Positions 45,811 through 55,082 are shown, counted from the first letter of the stretch. The stretch: DNA of 64,000 bases from Rhodopseudomonas_A sp036404135 (GCF_036404135.1 NZ_DASWPE010000157.1:20703-84702); one strand, 5' to 3'. Made by a program: numbers and translations. Notes: generated from the sequence alone by a model not told the origin.

Positions 45811-47001
45811 ATGAACTCCTCCGACGACGGCGCTCTGCCGCTTCGCTCCGATACCCAACTCGTCACCGCCGGCCGCGACACCGCAGCGCAAAAAGGATTC
45901 GTCAATCCGCCGGTGGTGCGAGGCTCCACGGTGCTGTATCCGACCGCGGCCGACCTGCACGCGCATCGCGGCGCGTTCTCCTATGGCCGCCACGGCACCC
46001 CGACCACCCAGGCGCTGCAACAGGCGCTGCTGACGCTGGAAGGCGGCCATTGCGCCGGTGTGGCGCTGGCGCCGTCCGGGGTGGCGGCGATCTCCACCGC
46101 GCTGCTCGCGGTGCTGAAGGCCGGCGACCATCTGTTGGTATGCGACAACGCCTATCGCCCGACCCGGCTGTTCTGCGACGGGCTGTTGCGGCGCTACGGC
46201 GTCACAACCAGCTATTTCGACCCGCTGATCGGCGCCGGCATCGCGAGCCTGTTGCAGCCCAACACCAAAGCGGTGATGGTCGAGGCGCCCGGCTCGCAAT
46301 CCTTCGAAATGCCCGACATCCCGGCGATCGCCGCGGTGGCGCATGGCCACGGCGCGCTGGTGCTCGACGACAACACCTGGGCGACGCCGCTCTTTCACCG
46401 CTCGCTCGACCAGGGCGTCGACATCTCGATCCAGGCCGCGACCAAATATATCGGCGGCCATTCCGACATCATGTTCGGCACCATCTCGGCCAACGCCAAG
46501 GCCTGGCCGCTGGTCAACGACGCGGTCCGCGCGCTCGGGGTCTGCGCCGGTCCGGACGACGTATTCCTGGCGTTGCGCGGGCTGCGCACGCTGGCGGTAC
46601 GGCTGAAGCATCATCACCAGGCCGGGCTGGAGATCGCGCGCTGGCTGCAGGCACGGCCGGAGGTTGCAAAGGTGCTGCATCCGGGCCTTGAAACCGATCC
46701 CGGCCACGCGATCTGGCAGCGCGACTTCACCGGCGCCTCCGGGCTGTTCAGCATCGTGCTGAAGCCCGCGCCACAACAGGCCGTCGACGCGCTGCTCGAC
46801 ACCGTGAAACTGTTCGGCATGGGCTATTCCTGGGGCGGCTTCGAGAGCCTGGTGATTCCGTTCGATTGCGCCAGCTACCGCAGTGCGACCCAATGGGTTC
46901 CGGGCGGCCCGGCGCTGCGGCTGCATATCGGGCTGGAAAGCGTCGACGACCTCAAGGTCGATCTCGACCGCGGCTTTGCGGCGTTCAACGCCGCGCTCTG
47001 A
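45811..47001 (+). CDS. metC: Cystathionine beta-lyase, MetC-type (396 aa)
   Basis: PLP enzyme of the Cys/Met-metabolism family, cleaving cystathionine to homocysteine, pyruvate and ammonia in methionine synthesis. SYGRHGTPTTQALQ and ALAPSGVAAISTALL bind substrate/PLP; the PLP Lys is in QAATKYIGGHSDIMFG. GYSWGGFESLVIPF near the C terminus is typical of beta-lyases rather than gamma-synthases. It stands alone between aapJ and a phosphate transporter. Confidence 0.92.
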   Translation: MNSSDDGALPLRSDTQLVTAGRDTAAQKGFVNPPVVRGSTVLYPTAADLHAHRGAFSYGRHGTPTTQALQQALLTLEGGHCAGVALAPSGVAAISTALLAVLKAGDHLLVCDNAYRPTRLFCDGLLRRYGVTTSYFDPLIGAGIASLLQPNTKAVMVEAPGSQSFEMPDIPAIAAVAHGHGALVLDDNTWATPLFHRSLDQGVDISIQAATKYIGGHSDIMFGTISANAKAWPLVNDAVRALGVCAGPDDVFLALRGLRTLAVRLKHHHQAGLEIARWLQARPEVAKVLHPGLETDPGHAIWQRDFTGASGLFSIVLKPAPQQAVDALLDTVKLFGMGYSWGGFESLVIPFDCASYRSATQWVPGGPALRLHIGLESVDDLKVDLDRGFAAFNAAL

Positions 47002-47131
47002 CGCCGGGCGCCGGCGCCAACGGGAACCGCTGCCTCGAAACAATCCTGCCGCTGCATCAACTTAAGCGTTGATCGGCGCGGGCAGCGCGATAGCCTGACC
47101 CTTCGAGCGAAACTCGGAGGGCCGCCGATCG

Positions 47132-48823
47132 ATGGGAAGCATCGTTGTTCTCGACCTGATGGGCGGCGTCGCGCTGTTGCTGTGGGGCCTGCACATGGTG
47201 CACAGCGGACTGATGCGGGCGTTCGGCGCCGACCTGCGGCTATTGCTATCGCGCGCGCTGCGCAACCGGGTCTCGGCGTTGCTGGCCGGGCTCGGCCTCA
47301 CCGCGCTGCTACAGAGCAGCACCGCCACCGCGCTGATGACCGGCTCGTTCGTCACCGCCGGCGTGGTCGGGCTGGTGCCGGCGCTGGCGATCATGCTCGG
47401 CGCCAATGTCGGCAGCGCGCTGATCGTGCAACTGCTGTCGTTCAACATCGCCGCCGTCGCTCCGGTGCTGTTCATCGTCGGCCTGCTGGCGTTCCGCAGC
47501 GGCGCGCGGTCGCGGCTGAAGGACCTCGGCCGGGTCTCGATCGGACTCGGGCTGATGCTCTTGGCGCTGCACATCCTGCTCGATACCTTGCAGCCGGCGG
47601 AAACCGCCCCCGGCATGCGCGTGGTGATGGCGGCGCTGACCGGCGATCCGGTGCTGTGCATCCTGCTCGGCGCGCTGGTCACCTGGATGGCGCATTCCAG
47701 CGTCGCCGTGGTGCTGCTGACGATGTCGCTGGCGTTCGCGCATTTCGTCACGCCCGCGGCCGCGCTCGCCCTGGTGCTCGGCGCCAATCTCGGCAGCGCG
47801 ATCAATCCGCTGCTGGAGGGCCCCCGCCGCGACAACGCAGCGAGCTACCGGCTGCCGCTCGGCAATGCCCTCAACCGGCTGATCGGCGTTGCACTGGTAG
47901 CGCCGTGGCTGCGCCCGATCGCCGAGGCGCTGCAGGCCTTCCAGCCCGATGCCGCGCGATTGACCGCGGAATTCCACATCGCCTTCAACCTGACCACGGC
48001 GCTGTTGTTCGTCGGCCTGCTCGGCCCGCTGGCGCGGCTATTGGAGCGCTATCTACCGGAGCGCACCCCGGACGCCAATCCGGCGCGGCCGCGCTATCTC
48101 GACGAGGCGGTGCTGAACTCGCCGCCGCTGGCTTTGGCCTGCGCGGCGCGCGAGGTGCTGCATATGGGCGACCTGGTCGAAGAGATGCTGCGCAAGGTGG
48201 TCAGCGCGATGATGACCGACGACCGCCTGTTGGTCGATCAGGTGTCGCGGATGGACAATTCGGTCGACGCGCTGGACGAGGCGATCAAGCTCTATCTGAT
48301 CAAACTGACCCGCGACAGTCTCGACGACCGCGACGGCCATCGCGCCATGGAGATCATCTCGTTTGCCATCAATCTCGAACATATCGGCGACATCATCGAC
48401 AAGAACTTAAGCGAGCTTGCGACCAAGAAGATCAAGCGGCGCTTCCAGTTCTCGCCGGAGGGCGCCGAGGAACTGGCGGCGTTCCACAGGCGCACGCTGG
48501 AATCGCTGCGCAGCGCGTTCGGGGTGTTCATCTCCGGCGACGTCGCGGAGGCGCGCAGGCTGCTCGCGGAAAAGACCCTGCTGCGCAACGCCGAACTGCT
48601 CGCCACCGAACGCCATCTCGATCGGTTGCGCGAAGGCCGCGCCGAAACCATCGAGACCACCTCGCTGCATCTCGACGTGCTGCGCGACCTGCGGCGGATC
48701 CACTCGCACATCTGTTCGGTGGCGTTCCCGGTGCTGGATGCGGCGGGCGAACTGCCGGCTGCGACGGCCGCGCAGGAGACCATGACGCTGTCCGCGCCGG
48801 TCGCGCATCCGGCGCCTAGGTAG
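47132..48823 (+). CDS. Na/Pi cotransporter family protein with PhoU-like domain (563 aa)
   Basis: The N-terminal half has two inverted repeats of the Na/Pi symporter fold, each with the QSS-type motif (TALLQSSTATALMTGSF at about 60 and TWMAHSSVAVVLLTMS at about 185), and about eight to nine membrane helices. The C-terminal part (about 330-545) is helical and PhoU-like (LVEEMLRKVVSAMM, NLEHIGDIIDKNL). Relatives such as YjbB export or import phosphate. CGGAGG precedes the ATG. No pho genes are adjacent. Confidence 0.9.
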   Translation: MGSIVVLDLMGGVALLLWGLHMVHSGLMRAFGADLRLLLSRALRNRVSALLAGLGLTALLQSSTATALMTGSFVTAGVVGLVPALAIMLGANVGSALIVQLLSFNIAAVAPVLFIVGLLAFRSGARSRLKDLGRVSIGLGLMLLALHILLDTLQPAETAPGMRVVMAALTGDPVLCILLGALVTWMAHSSVAVVLLTMSLAFAHFVTPAAALALVLGANLGSAINPLLEGPRRDNAASYRLPLGNALNRLIGVALVAPWLRPIAEALQAFQPDAARLTAEFHIAFNLTTALLFVGLLGPLARLLERYLPERTPDANPARPRYLDEAVLNSPPLALACAAREVLHMGDLVEEMLRKVVSAMMTDDRLLVDQVSRMDNSVDALDEAIKLYLIKLTRDSLDDRDGHRAMEIISFAINLEHIGDIIDKNLSELATKKIKRRFQFSPEGAEELAAFHRRTLESLRSAFGVFISGDVAEARRLLAEKTLLRNAELLATERHLDRLREGRAETIETTSLHLDVLRDLRRIHSHICSVAFPVLDAAGELPAATAAQETMTLSAPVAHPAPR

Positions 48824-48869
48824 CGCATGATCCGGAAAAGTGGCACCCGGTTTCAGAAAAGATCGTGCT
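48824..48869. repeat. Dispersed palindromic repeat, GCATGATCCGGAAAAGTGG family
   Basis: An imperfect inverted repeat (GCATGATCCGGAAA at one end, TTTCAGAAAAGATCGTGC at the other) enclosing AGTGGCACCCGG. It sits between convergent genes just after the Na/Pi transporter and may also act as a transcript end. This is a well-known intergenic repeat type in Bradyrhizobium-like genomes. Confidence 0.8.
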
Positions 48870-48888
48870 CAACTAGAAAAAGACAGCG

Positions 48889-49227
48889 TCAGCTATCCAG
48901 GGTCTTCGAGCCGCGGGCGTGGTTCTTCACGATCAGCATGATGTTGCGGACGTAGACGAAGGTCGCCGCCGCCTGGCCGATGATGATCACCGGCTCGCGC
49001 TTGACGATGCCGTAGACCAGCGTCATCAGCCCGCCGGCGATCGAGAAGAACCAGAACGACATCGGCACCACGCTCTGCCGCGCACGCTCGCTGGAAATCC
49101 ACTGCACCAGGAAGCGCGCGGTGAACAGCAATTGCGCGACCAGGCCGAACGCCAGCCAGAAATCGAACTTGGCGACGAACACGTCAAACAGGTAGTCGCC
49201 GAGCACCTGGCCGTAATGAATGATCAT
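48889..49227 (-). CDS. Small membrane protein with LpxB N-terminal-like (LAB_N) domain (112 aa)
   Basis: A short protein with three membrane helices. It includes FWLAFGLVAQLLFTARFLVQWISSERARQSVVP and MSFWFFSIAGGLMTLVYGIVKREPVIIIGQAAATFVYVRNIMLI, the signature of the LAB_N family. Family members of this size are encoded beside DPM1-type glycosyltransferases in lipid A-modifying loci. The start at 49227 overlaps the glycosyltransferase stop as ATGA. It probably acts with that enzyme in the inner membrane. Confidence 0.9.
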   Translation of the reverse strand: MIIHYGQVLGDYLFDVFVAKFDFWLAFGLVAQLLFTARFLVQWISSERARQSVVPMSFWFFSIAGGLMTLVYGIVKREPVIIIGQAAATFVYVRNIMLIVKNHARGSKTLDS

Positions 49228-49979
49228 GATGCGATCTCGGTTGCGGTCGGCGTGGATTTCTTGCGGCGGATCAGCCACCACACCCCGAATAGATCCATGA
49301 TCCCGATCCACAGCCGGTCGAAGAAGCCGTAATTCGACACCCCCGACAGCCGCGGCCGGTCGGTCACGTCGACAAAGGCGATGTCGAAGCCCTCGCGGCG
49401 CACCAGCGCCGGCATGAAGCGGTGCAGCCCGTCGAAATACGGCAGCGACAGATAGACCTCGCGGCGAAATGCCTTCAGGCCGCAGCCGGAATCGCGGGTG
49501 CCGTCGTGCAGGATGCCGTCGCGCACCTTGTTGGCGATGCGCGACTGGATTTTCTTGAAGCCGGTGTCCTTGCGGCCGAGCCGTTGGCCCGCGGCAAGGC
49601 CGACGCCGGCGCCGCCCTGCTCGATCGCCGCGATCAGGTCGGGCAGGAACGCCGGGTTGTTCTGGCCGTCGCCGTCCAGCGTGGCGACGATGGCGCCGCG
49701 CGCCGCGCGCACGCCGCTGCGCACCGCGGCGGATTGTCCGCATGAGGCGGCATGGCGGATCTGGCGCAGATTGTCCCGCGTCTGCCTCATCGCGGCGATG
49801 CGCTGCGGCGTGGCGTCGGTCGAGCCGTCATCGACATAGACAATCTCATAGGCCCAGCGGCCGTCCAAAGCGGCGGCGATCTCGGCGATCAGCGGCGCGA
49901 CATTGTCGGCCTCGTTACGCACCGGAACAACGATGGACACGGCAGGGGTGGTGCCGGAACTGGTCAAAGGATCGCTCAT
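49224..49979 (-). CDS. GT2 glycosyltransferase, polyprenyl-phosphate sugar synthase-like (251 aa)
   Basis: DPM1-like family 2 transferase: VSIVVPVRNEADNVAPLI, VDDGSTDAT, the DxD-type TLDGDGQN, and DSGCGLKAFRREVY. A C-terminal amphipathic segment (LWIGIMDLFGVWWLIRRKK) could touch the membrane, but there is no classical pair of C-terminal helices; the LAB_N protein encoded next may supply them. By analogy with rhizobial RgtE it may charge a polyprenyl phosphate with a sugar for the ArnT-like transferase upstream in the operon. The start at 49979 was chosen over 50066 because MSDPLTS directly precedes the domain. Confidence 0.9.
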   Translation of the reverse strand: MSDPLTSSGTTPAVSIVVPVRNEADNVAPLIAEIAAALDGRWAYEIVYVDDGSTDATPQRIAAMRQTRDNLRQIRHAASCGQSAAVRSGVRAARGAIVATLDGDGQNNPAFLPDLIAAIEQGGAGVGLAAGQRLGRKDTGFKKIQSRIANKVRDGILHDGTRDSGCGLKAFRREVYLSLPYFDGLHRFMPALVRREGFDIAFVDVTDRPRLSGVSNYGFFDRLWIGIMDLFGVWWLIRRKKSTPTATEIAS

Positions 49980-50040
49980 GGTCGGATCGGCCCGCAGCCT
50001 GTGGAACTCACCCCGGGGTGCCGTTCGCGGAAGCCCGCTT

Positions 50041-50886
50041 TTATGGGGCCAGGGCCTCGCGGGCAACCCTTTTGAAGTGGGGCCAGGACGGCCCCGGCAG
50101 CGCCGCGACGCTGCCGTCGCGCGCGATCGTGAAGGCCAGATGACGCGCCGCGAACCAGTAGCGTACCGCCATCGCGCCGATCACCCCGGTCAGCGCGCCG
50201 GCCACCACGTCGCTCGGATGATGCGCCAGCAGCACCAGCCGGCTCGCCGCGATCGCGAAGGCATAGCCGATCATGATGCCGCGGGCCCGCGGCCACAGCG
50301 CGGCGACCGCAAAGGCCAGCGCGAAACTGGTGGTGGCGTGGCCGGACGGCAGGCTGGAATAGGCCTCGCTCCACGACCAATATGAGAAGTTGAAGGCGTT
50401 GGCCGCGCCGCCGACGAACGGCCGGCCGCGGCCGATCGCGCCCTTCAGCAGCTCGCCGGCTAGCACCGGCACCAGCACCGCGAAGAACACGAACTGCGCC
50501 CGTGTGCCGAACGCCAGCAGCACCGCCCGCGACCAGCCGGCGAGCCTGGGCGTGATCAACAAGAGCGCCAGCAGCAGCGCCGCCAGCGCCCACAGCACAT
50601 AGGACGCCTTGCCGAAGTCGGTGACGATCTTGACCGGCCACAGCCAGGCGGTGCCGCGCGCCGGCATCCAGCCGATCTCGCGGCTGTCGAGCAGCACCAT
50701 CAGCACCGCGATCGCCACCGCGAGCAGCGCAGTCAGGATCAAGGCGCGCCGCGCCCCGCGCCGCGCCGCCTCGGCGCGCCGCGAATGCGACGGCTTGCGG
50801 ACCAATTGCGCCAATGAGGCGCCCAACAGCTTGAGCACCCGGACGACATAGGTCGGCGGCGTGTCGGCCCCGTTCGGATCGGCCAT
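50041..50886 (-). CDS. PAP2-family membrane phosphatase (281 aa)
   Basis: Lipid phosphatase of the PAP2 superfamily with about six membrane helices. Motif 1 is KGAIGRGRP, motif 2 PSGHATTSF and motif 3 SRLVLLAHHPSDV, so the catalytic His pair and Arg are all present. In this operon, with an ArnT-like transferase, a GT2 and a LAB_N protein, a lipid A 1- or 4'-phosphatase or undecaprenyl-diphosphate phosphatase role is most likely. One base separates it from the ArnT-like gene. Confidence 0.88.
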   Translation of the reverse strand: MADPNGADTPPTYVVRVLKLLGASLAQLVRKPSHSRRAEAARRGARRALILTALLAVAIAVLMVLLDSREIGWMPARGTAWLWPVKIVTDFGKASYVLWALAALLLALLLITPRLAGWSRAVLLAFGTRAQFVFFAVLVPVLAGELLKGAIGRGRPFVGGAANAFNFSYWSWSEAYSSLPSGHATTSFALAFAVAALWPRARGIMIGYAFAIAASRLVLLAHHPSDVVAGALTGVIGAMAVRYWFAARHLAFTIARDGSVAALPGPSWPHFKRVAREALAP

Positions 50887-50887
50887 G

Positions 50888-52633
50888 TTACTGGGTGCCT
50901 TCCGAGCGGAACACGGCCACCGAGATCGCCCGACCTTGCGAAAAATTATAGCCGTCGATCCGCGCCGCGACGTCGTAGCGCAGCCCGATGGCTTCGGCGC
51001 GCGCCGCGAAGGCGCGTTCGGTGCGGGCTTCCACCAGCGCGAAGCGGCAGCTGCCCTGGCCTAAGAAATCCGCGGCGCCGGAGCCGTCGGTGAGCAGCGT
51101 CGAGGTGCCGGTCATGAACACCAGGCTGGGCTCCTGATAGCCGGCGGCCGCCGCCTTCGGGCCGACGCAGACCACGTTGCGCAGCGCGCGGGCGATCTCG
51201 ACGCTGGGAAACAGCGGCGTCAGCGACGGCACGACAATTCCATAGACCGCGACGCTGAGAAACAGCGACGACACCACGGCATTGAGCATGGCGTGCTCGG
51301 AGCGGATGTCGTCATAGAGCCGCCAGGCCAACAGCCCGAAGATCATCGACACCGCGACGAACGGCCAGGCCAGGAACGCCGGCTGCCGTGTCAGCCACAC
51401 CGCCCCCACCACCGCCACCGTCAGCACCGCGGCGGGGATCGCGAACCACCACGCAGCACCCCGGGTCAGCCAGCCGCGCGACAGCACCCGGCGCTCCAAG
51501 GCGCCGACCAGCAGGATGGCGATCGCCGGATACAGCGGCAGCACGTAATGCGGCAGCTTCGTCATCACCAGTTCGAACACGATCCAGGACGGCAGCAGCC
51601 AGGCCAACAGATATTGCGCGCCGGGCTCGCGCCGCGCCCGCCACACCGCCGGCGCGGCCATCGCGGCAAGCGGCGCGCCGGGCCAGAACGTCACCCAGAA
51701 CAGCAGGAAATACACGCCCGGAGGGGCGCCGTGGGATTCCTTGGCGCTGGTGATCTTGCTCAGCATGTCGCCGCCGACCGAATCGGCGAAGAAGCTCTCG
51801 CCGGCGCGCTGGAAGATGGCGATGAACCAGGGCAGCACCAATGCCAGCATCCACAGCACGCCCCATAGCGGCCGCAGCCGCGACAGCCAGACCAGCGAGC
51901 GGTCGCAGATCGCCAGCGCGACGATGGTGAGGCCGACGAACATCAGAATCAGCGGGCCTTTCAACAGGATGCCGCCGGCCAGCGCGGTCCAGAAGATCGC
52001 CGGCGTAGTCCAGGAGCCGCGCGCGACCTCCTCGCCGCGCTGCCAGGCCAGATAGACCCGCGCCATCGCCCCCATCGCCGCGATCACGGTCAACAGCAGC
52101 ACCGCATCGGTCTTGGCGAGCCGGGCTTCGGCGCCGAGCAGGATCGAACTGCACAGAATGAGGCCGGCCAGCACCGCGCCGCGCCGCGTCACGAAGGCCA
52201 AGGCGGTCCAATAGGTCAGCAGCACCGCGCCGATCGCGCCCAGCATCGAGGGCACCCGGTACAGCCAGATCCGCACCTCGGCGCGCGGCAGCCCGAGCGC
52301 GGAGGCGGTCTCCACCACGCTGGCCTGCAGCCAGTAGATCCCGACCGGCTTCTTGTAGCGCACCTCGCCCTGAAAGCGGATGTCGACGAAATCGCTGGTC
52401 TCGACCATCTGCTTGGTGGCCTGGGCGAAGCGCGCCTCGTCGCGGTCGATCGGCGGAATCGTGAAGAACCCCGACAGTGTGAACAATACGCCGCACAGCG
52501 CCAGGAACGCCACCGCGCGGGGATGGCTGGCGGCGACGTAATCGATCACGCCGACCAGCCGTTGACCGGGATTGATCCGGTTCTTCGGCTCCGGCGGCGC
52601 GCCAAATCGGGGTCTTGCAAAGGTCTCGCTCAT
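50888..52633 (-). CDS. ArnT-like (GT83/GT39) membrane glycosyltransferase (581 aa)
   Basis: Polytopic glycosyltransferase of the PMT/ArnT type: the first periplasmic loop holds IPPIDRDEARFAQATKQM with the catalytic acidic pair, followed by RYKKPVGIYWLQA and EARLAKTDAVLLL; about 10-12 helices follow and a soluble C-terminal domain (from about 455). Such enzymes move a sugar from a polyprenyl phosphate to lipid A or core sugars in the periplasm. First gene of the four-gene operon ArnT-PAP2-GT2-LAB_N. The sugar (mannose, galacturonic acid or another) cannot be told from sequence. Confidence 0.9.
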   Translation of the reverse strand: MSETFARPRFGAPPEPKNRINPGQRLVGVIDYVAASHPRAVAFLALCGVLFTLSGFFTIPPIDRDEARFAQATKQMVETSDFVDIRFQGEVRYKKPVGIYWLQASVVETASALGLPRAEVRIWLYRVPSMLGAIGAVLLTYWTALAFVTRRGAVLAGLILCSSILLGAEARLAKTDAVLLLTVIAAMGAMARVYLAWQRGEEVARGSWTTPAIFWTALAGGILLKGPLILMFVGLTIVALAICDRSLVWLSRLRPLWGVLWMLALVLPWFIAIFQRAGESFFADSVGGDMLSKITSAKESHGAPPGVYFLLFWVTFWPGAPLAAMAAPAVWRARREPGAQYLLAWLLPSWIVFELVMTKLPHYVLPLYPAIAILLVGALERRVLSRGWLTRGAAWWFAIPAAVLTVAVVGAVWLTRQPAFLAWPFVAVSMIFGLLAWRLYDDIRSEHAMLNAVVSSLFLSVAVYGIVVPSLTPLFPSVEIARALRNVVCVGPKAAAAGYQEPSLVFMTGTSTLLTDGSGAADFLGQGSCRFALVEARTERAFAARAEAIGLRYDVAARIDGYNFSQGRAISVAVFRSEGTQ

Positions 52634-52683
52634 CGGTTTCGCATACGCTGAAACCGCTACGCGGACAACCAGTTGGCGGGCTT

Positions 52684-54774
52684 CTACTGGATTCGGACGA
52701 CGACTGTGTCCGCGGCGCCCATGGCGTCCATCACCGTGAGCCTAACGAAGCCCGGCCCGGGCTGGTCGATCAGCCGCTGCCGGCGGCCGTCGAGCTCCCC
52801 GACCGCCACGCCATTGACCAGCATGGTCAGCGGCAGCACCCCGCCCGCCACCTTGACCGGCAGCGACGGCGCATTGGCGTCGCCCGCGGCCTCGATCCGC
52901 GAGCCGTTCAGCGGAAACTGGATGTGCAGCGCCTGCTCCGCGCCATTACGCAGCAATTCGCCGAGCGGCCGAAAACGCCGCAGCGGCAGCGGCAATTTGG
53001 CGTTGCTCGCAACCAGCGTGCCGCGCGGCGCTTTCGGCAGCGCCGCCGGCAGTCTGCCGGTGCGGGCGAAGGCGTCGAACAGGATTGGCGCCGCGGCGGT
53101 GCGGCCGACCAGGCCGGGCACCGCGGCGCCGTCCGGGCGGCCGACCCAGACCCCGATGGTGACGCGGCCGTCGAAGCCGACCGACCAGGCGTCGCGATAT
53201 CCGTAAGAGGTGCCGGTCTTGAAGGCGATGCGATTGGCCGCGGCGTTGTCGGGCGGCGGGGTGCCGAGCAGCACGTTGCCGACCTGCCAGGCCGCCACCG
53301 GATCCATGAGCCGCAGCGGCTCGGGCGGCTTCGCCTCCCCCAGCGCGACCTCGCGCAGCGGCATGGCGCTGCCGAGCCGCGGCAAAGCCGCGTAGAGCTG
53401 CACCAAATCCTGCAAGCGGATGCCGACGCCGCCGAGCCCCATCGCCAGCCCCGGCGCCTCGTCCTTCGGCAGGATCAACGCCGCGCCGGCCTGTTTCAGC
53501 CGCGCCGCCAGCCGGCTCGATCCGACCCGGTCCAACAGCGCGATCGCCGGCACGTTGAGCGACAATTGCAGCGCCTTGCGCGCCGTGACCGTGCCCTGGA
53601 AGGTCATGTCGAAATTCTCCGGCGCGTAGGCGCCGAACCGGATCGGGCGGTCGTCGAGCAGGCTGTCGGGGTGCACGAAGCCGTCCTCGAAGGCGAGCCC
53701 ATAGATGAAAGGCTTCAAGGTCGAGCCCGGCGAACGGATCGCGCGGCTCATGTCGACCTGACCGGCGCGGCGGCTGTCGAAATAATCCGGCGAGCCGACC
53801 CGCGCCAGAATCTCGCCGCTGGCATTATCGACCGCAACCAGCGCGATCGAGATGTCGGGGCCGAGCGCCGCGGCGCGGTCGCGCACCAGGGCTTCCAGCG
53901 CGCGCTGCATCGCGGCGTCGAGCGTCAGCCGGATGATCGACGCGCCCTTGCCGGTCGCCAACGCCTGGTCGGCGGAATGCGGCGCCAGCATCGGCATCGG
54001 CGTGCGCTGCCGTGCCAGGACCACCGCCTTGGCCTGGGCGGCATCGTCGGTGCTGAGCACGCCGTCCTGCGCCATGCGGTCGAGCACGCGGGCGCGGGCC
54101 GCGGTTGCGGCGTCGGGAAAACGATCGAGCCGCCTTGTTTCCGGGGATTGCGGCAGCGCCACCAGCAGCGCGGATTCCGCCAGCGACAGCCGCTTCGGCT
54201 CCTTGCCGAGATAGCCGATCGCGGCTGAGCGAATGCCTTCGAGATTGCCGCCGAACGGCGCCAGCGCCAGATAAAGATCGAGGATCTGGTCCTTGCGCAA
54301 TTGCCGCTCGAGTTGCAGCGCGCGCACCATCTGGCGCAGCTTGGCCGACAGCGAGCGTTGCTGGCGCGGCTCGATCAGCCGCGCCAGCTGCATGGTGATG
54401 GTGGAGCCGCCGGAGACGATGCGGCCCTGCGTGATCAGTTGCCAGGCGGCGCGGCCGAGCGCCCGCGGATCGACGCCGGCGTGGCTGTAGAACCGCTTGT
54501 CCTCATAGGCCAAGAGCAGATCGAGATAGCGGCGGTCGACGTCGGTTGCGGCATGCACCGGCAGCCGCCAGCGGCCGTCGGCCATCGCATAGGCGCGCAG
54601 CAATCTGCCGTTGCGGTCGACCACCGAGGTCGAAACCTGCCGCGCTTGATCGAGCGGTAGCGGCCCGAGCGAGGCGATCCAGCCGGCCGTCGCAGCAGCT
54701 ACGACGACGCAAAGCGCCGCGACGATCATCGCCGCGATTCTAACCTTGCGCCACCTGCTCGGGGTCTCGCTCAT
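52684..54774 (-). CDS. pbpC: Penicillin-binding protein 1C (696 aa)
   Basis: Bifunctional class A PBP of the 1C type. It has an N-terminal membrane anchor, then a GT51 transglycosylase domain (AYEDKRFYSHAGVDPRALGRA with the catalytic Glu, GGSTITMQLAR, RKDQILDLYL, IRSAAIGYLGKEP), then a transpeptidase domain with SPGSTLKPF (active Ser), SLN and KTGTSYGYRDAW, and finally the BiPBP_C domain (about 605-696). It lies downstream of the alpha-2-macroglobulin gene, the pairing seen in many Gram-negatives. Confidence 0.96.
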   Translation of the reverse strand: MSETPSRWRKVRIAAMIVAALCVVVAAATAGWIASLGPLPLDQARQVSTSVVDRNGRLLRAYAMADGRWRLPVHAATDVDRRYLDLLLAYEDKRFYSHAGVDPRALGRAAWQLITQGRIVSGGSTITMQLARLIEPRQQRSLSAKLRQMVRALQLERQLRKDQILDLYLALAPFGGNLEGIRSAAIGYLGKEPKRLSLAESALLVALPQSPETRRLDRFPDAATAARARVLDRMAQDGVLSTDDAAQAKAVVLARQRTPMPMLAPHSADQALATGKGASIIRLTLDAAMQRALEALVRDRAAALGPDISIALVAVDNASGEILARVGSPDYFDSRRAGQVDMSRAIRSPGSTLKPFIYGLAFEDGFVHPDSLLDDRPIRFGAYAPENFDMTFQGTVTARKALQLSLNVPAIALLDRVGSSRLAARLKQAGAALILPKDEAPGLAMGLGGVGIRLQDLVQLYAALPRLGSAMPLREVALGEAKPPEPLRLMDPVAAWQVGNVLLGTPPPDNAAANRIAFKTGTSYGYRDAWSVGFDGRVTIGVWVGRPDGAAVPGLVGRTAAAPILFDAFARTGRLPAALPKAPRGTLVASNAKLPLPLRRFRPLGELLRNGAEQALHIQFPLNGSRIEAAGDANAPSLPVKVAGGVLPLTMLVNGVAVGELDGRRQRLIDQPGPGFVRLTVMDAMGAADTVVVRIQ

Positions 54775-55082
54775 GATCAGTTCGACATCCTCAGGCGTTG
54801 AAGTTGATCGAAGCGCCGCGACATCGTCCCCTCGCCCCGCTTGCGGGGAGAGGGTGGCGTGACAAGCGAAGCTTGTCGCGCCGGGTGAGGGGGCGCCTCG
54901 TTTTGCTGAGACGCCCCCTCACCCGACCCGGCTCCGCTCCGCTGCGCCGGGTCGACCTCTCCCCGCACGCGGGGAGAGGTGAGTCAGTGCCCGTTGCGGC
55001 GCAAGTTGCTGCATCGATGATTTCCTAACTAATCACGCCCGCGATGCTTGCACGCAGCACCGACACCACGCCCGTCTCCCCC
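54775..55082. other. 308-bp gene-less gap between the macroglobulin gene and pbpC
   Basis: Most of it is dispersed palindromic element copy B (54827-54981). Nothing else is recognised. Confidence 0.6.
54827..54981. repeat. Dispersed palindromic repeat element, copy B
   Basis: Same family as 17003-17138: outer hairpins CTCGCCCCGC-TTGCGGGGAGAGG and CTCTCCCCGC-ACGCGGGGAGAGG, shared inner GCCCCCTCACCCGACCCGGCT and CGCCGGGTCGACCTCTCCCC. Copy B has an added internal stem GACAAGC-GAA-GCTTGTC. Confidence 0.88.

Noticed and set aside
45700..45811. SAM-II riboswitch upstream of metC
   Set aside because: I could not find the SAM-II core (the GCUAAAAA-type 3' pseudoknot strand and matching loop); only the alternative hairpins were seen, so no riboswitch class is claimed.
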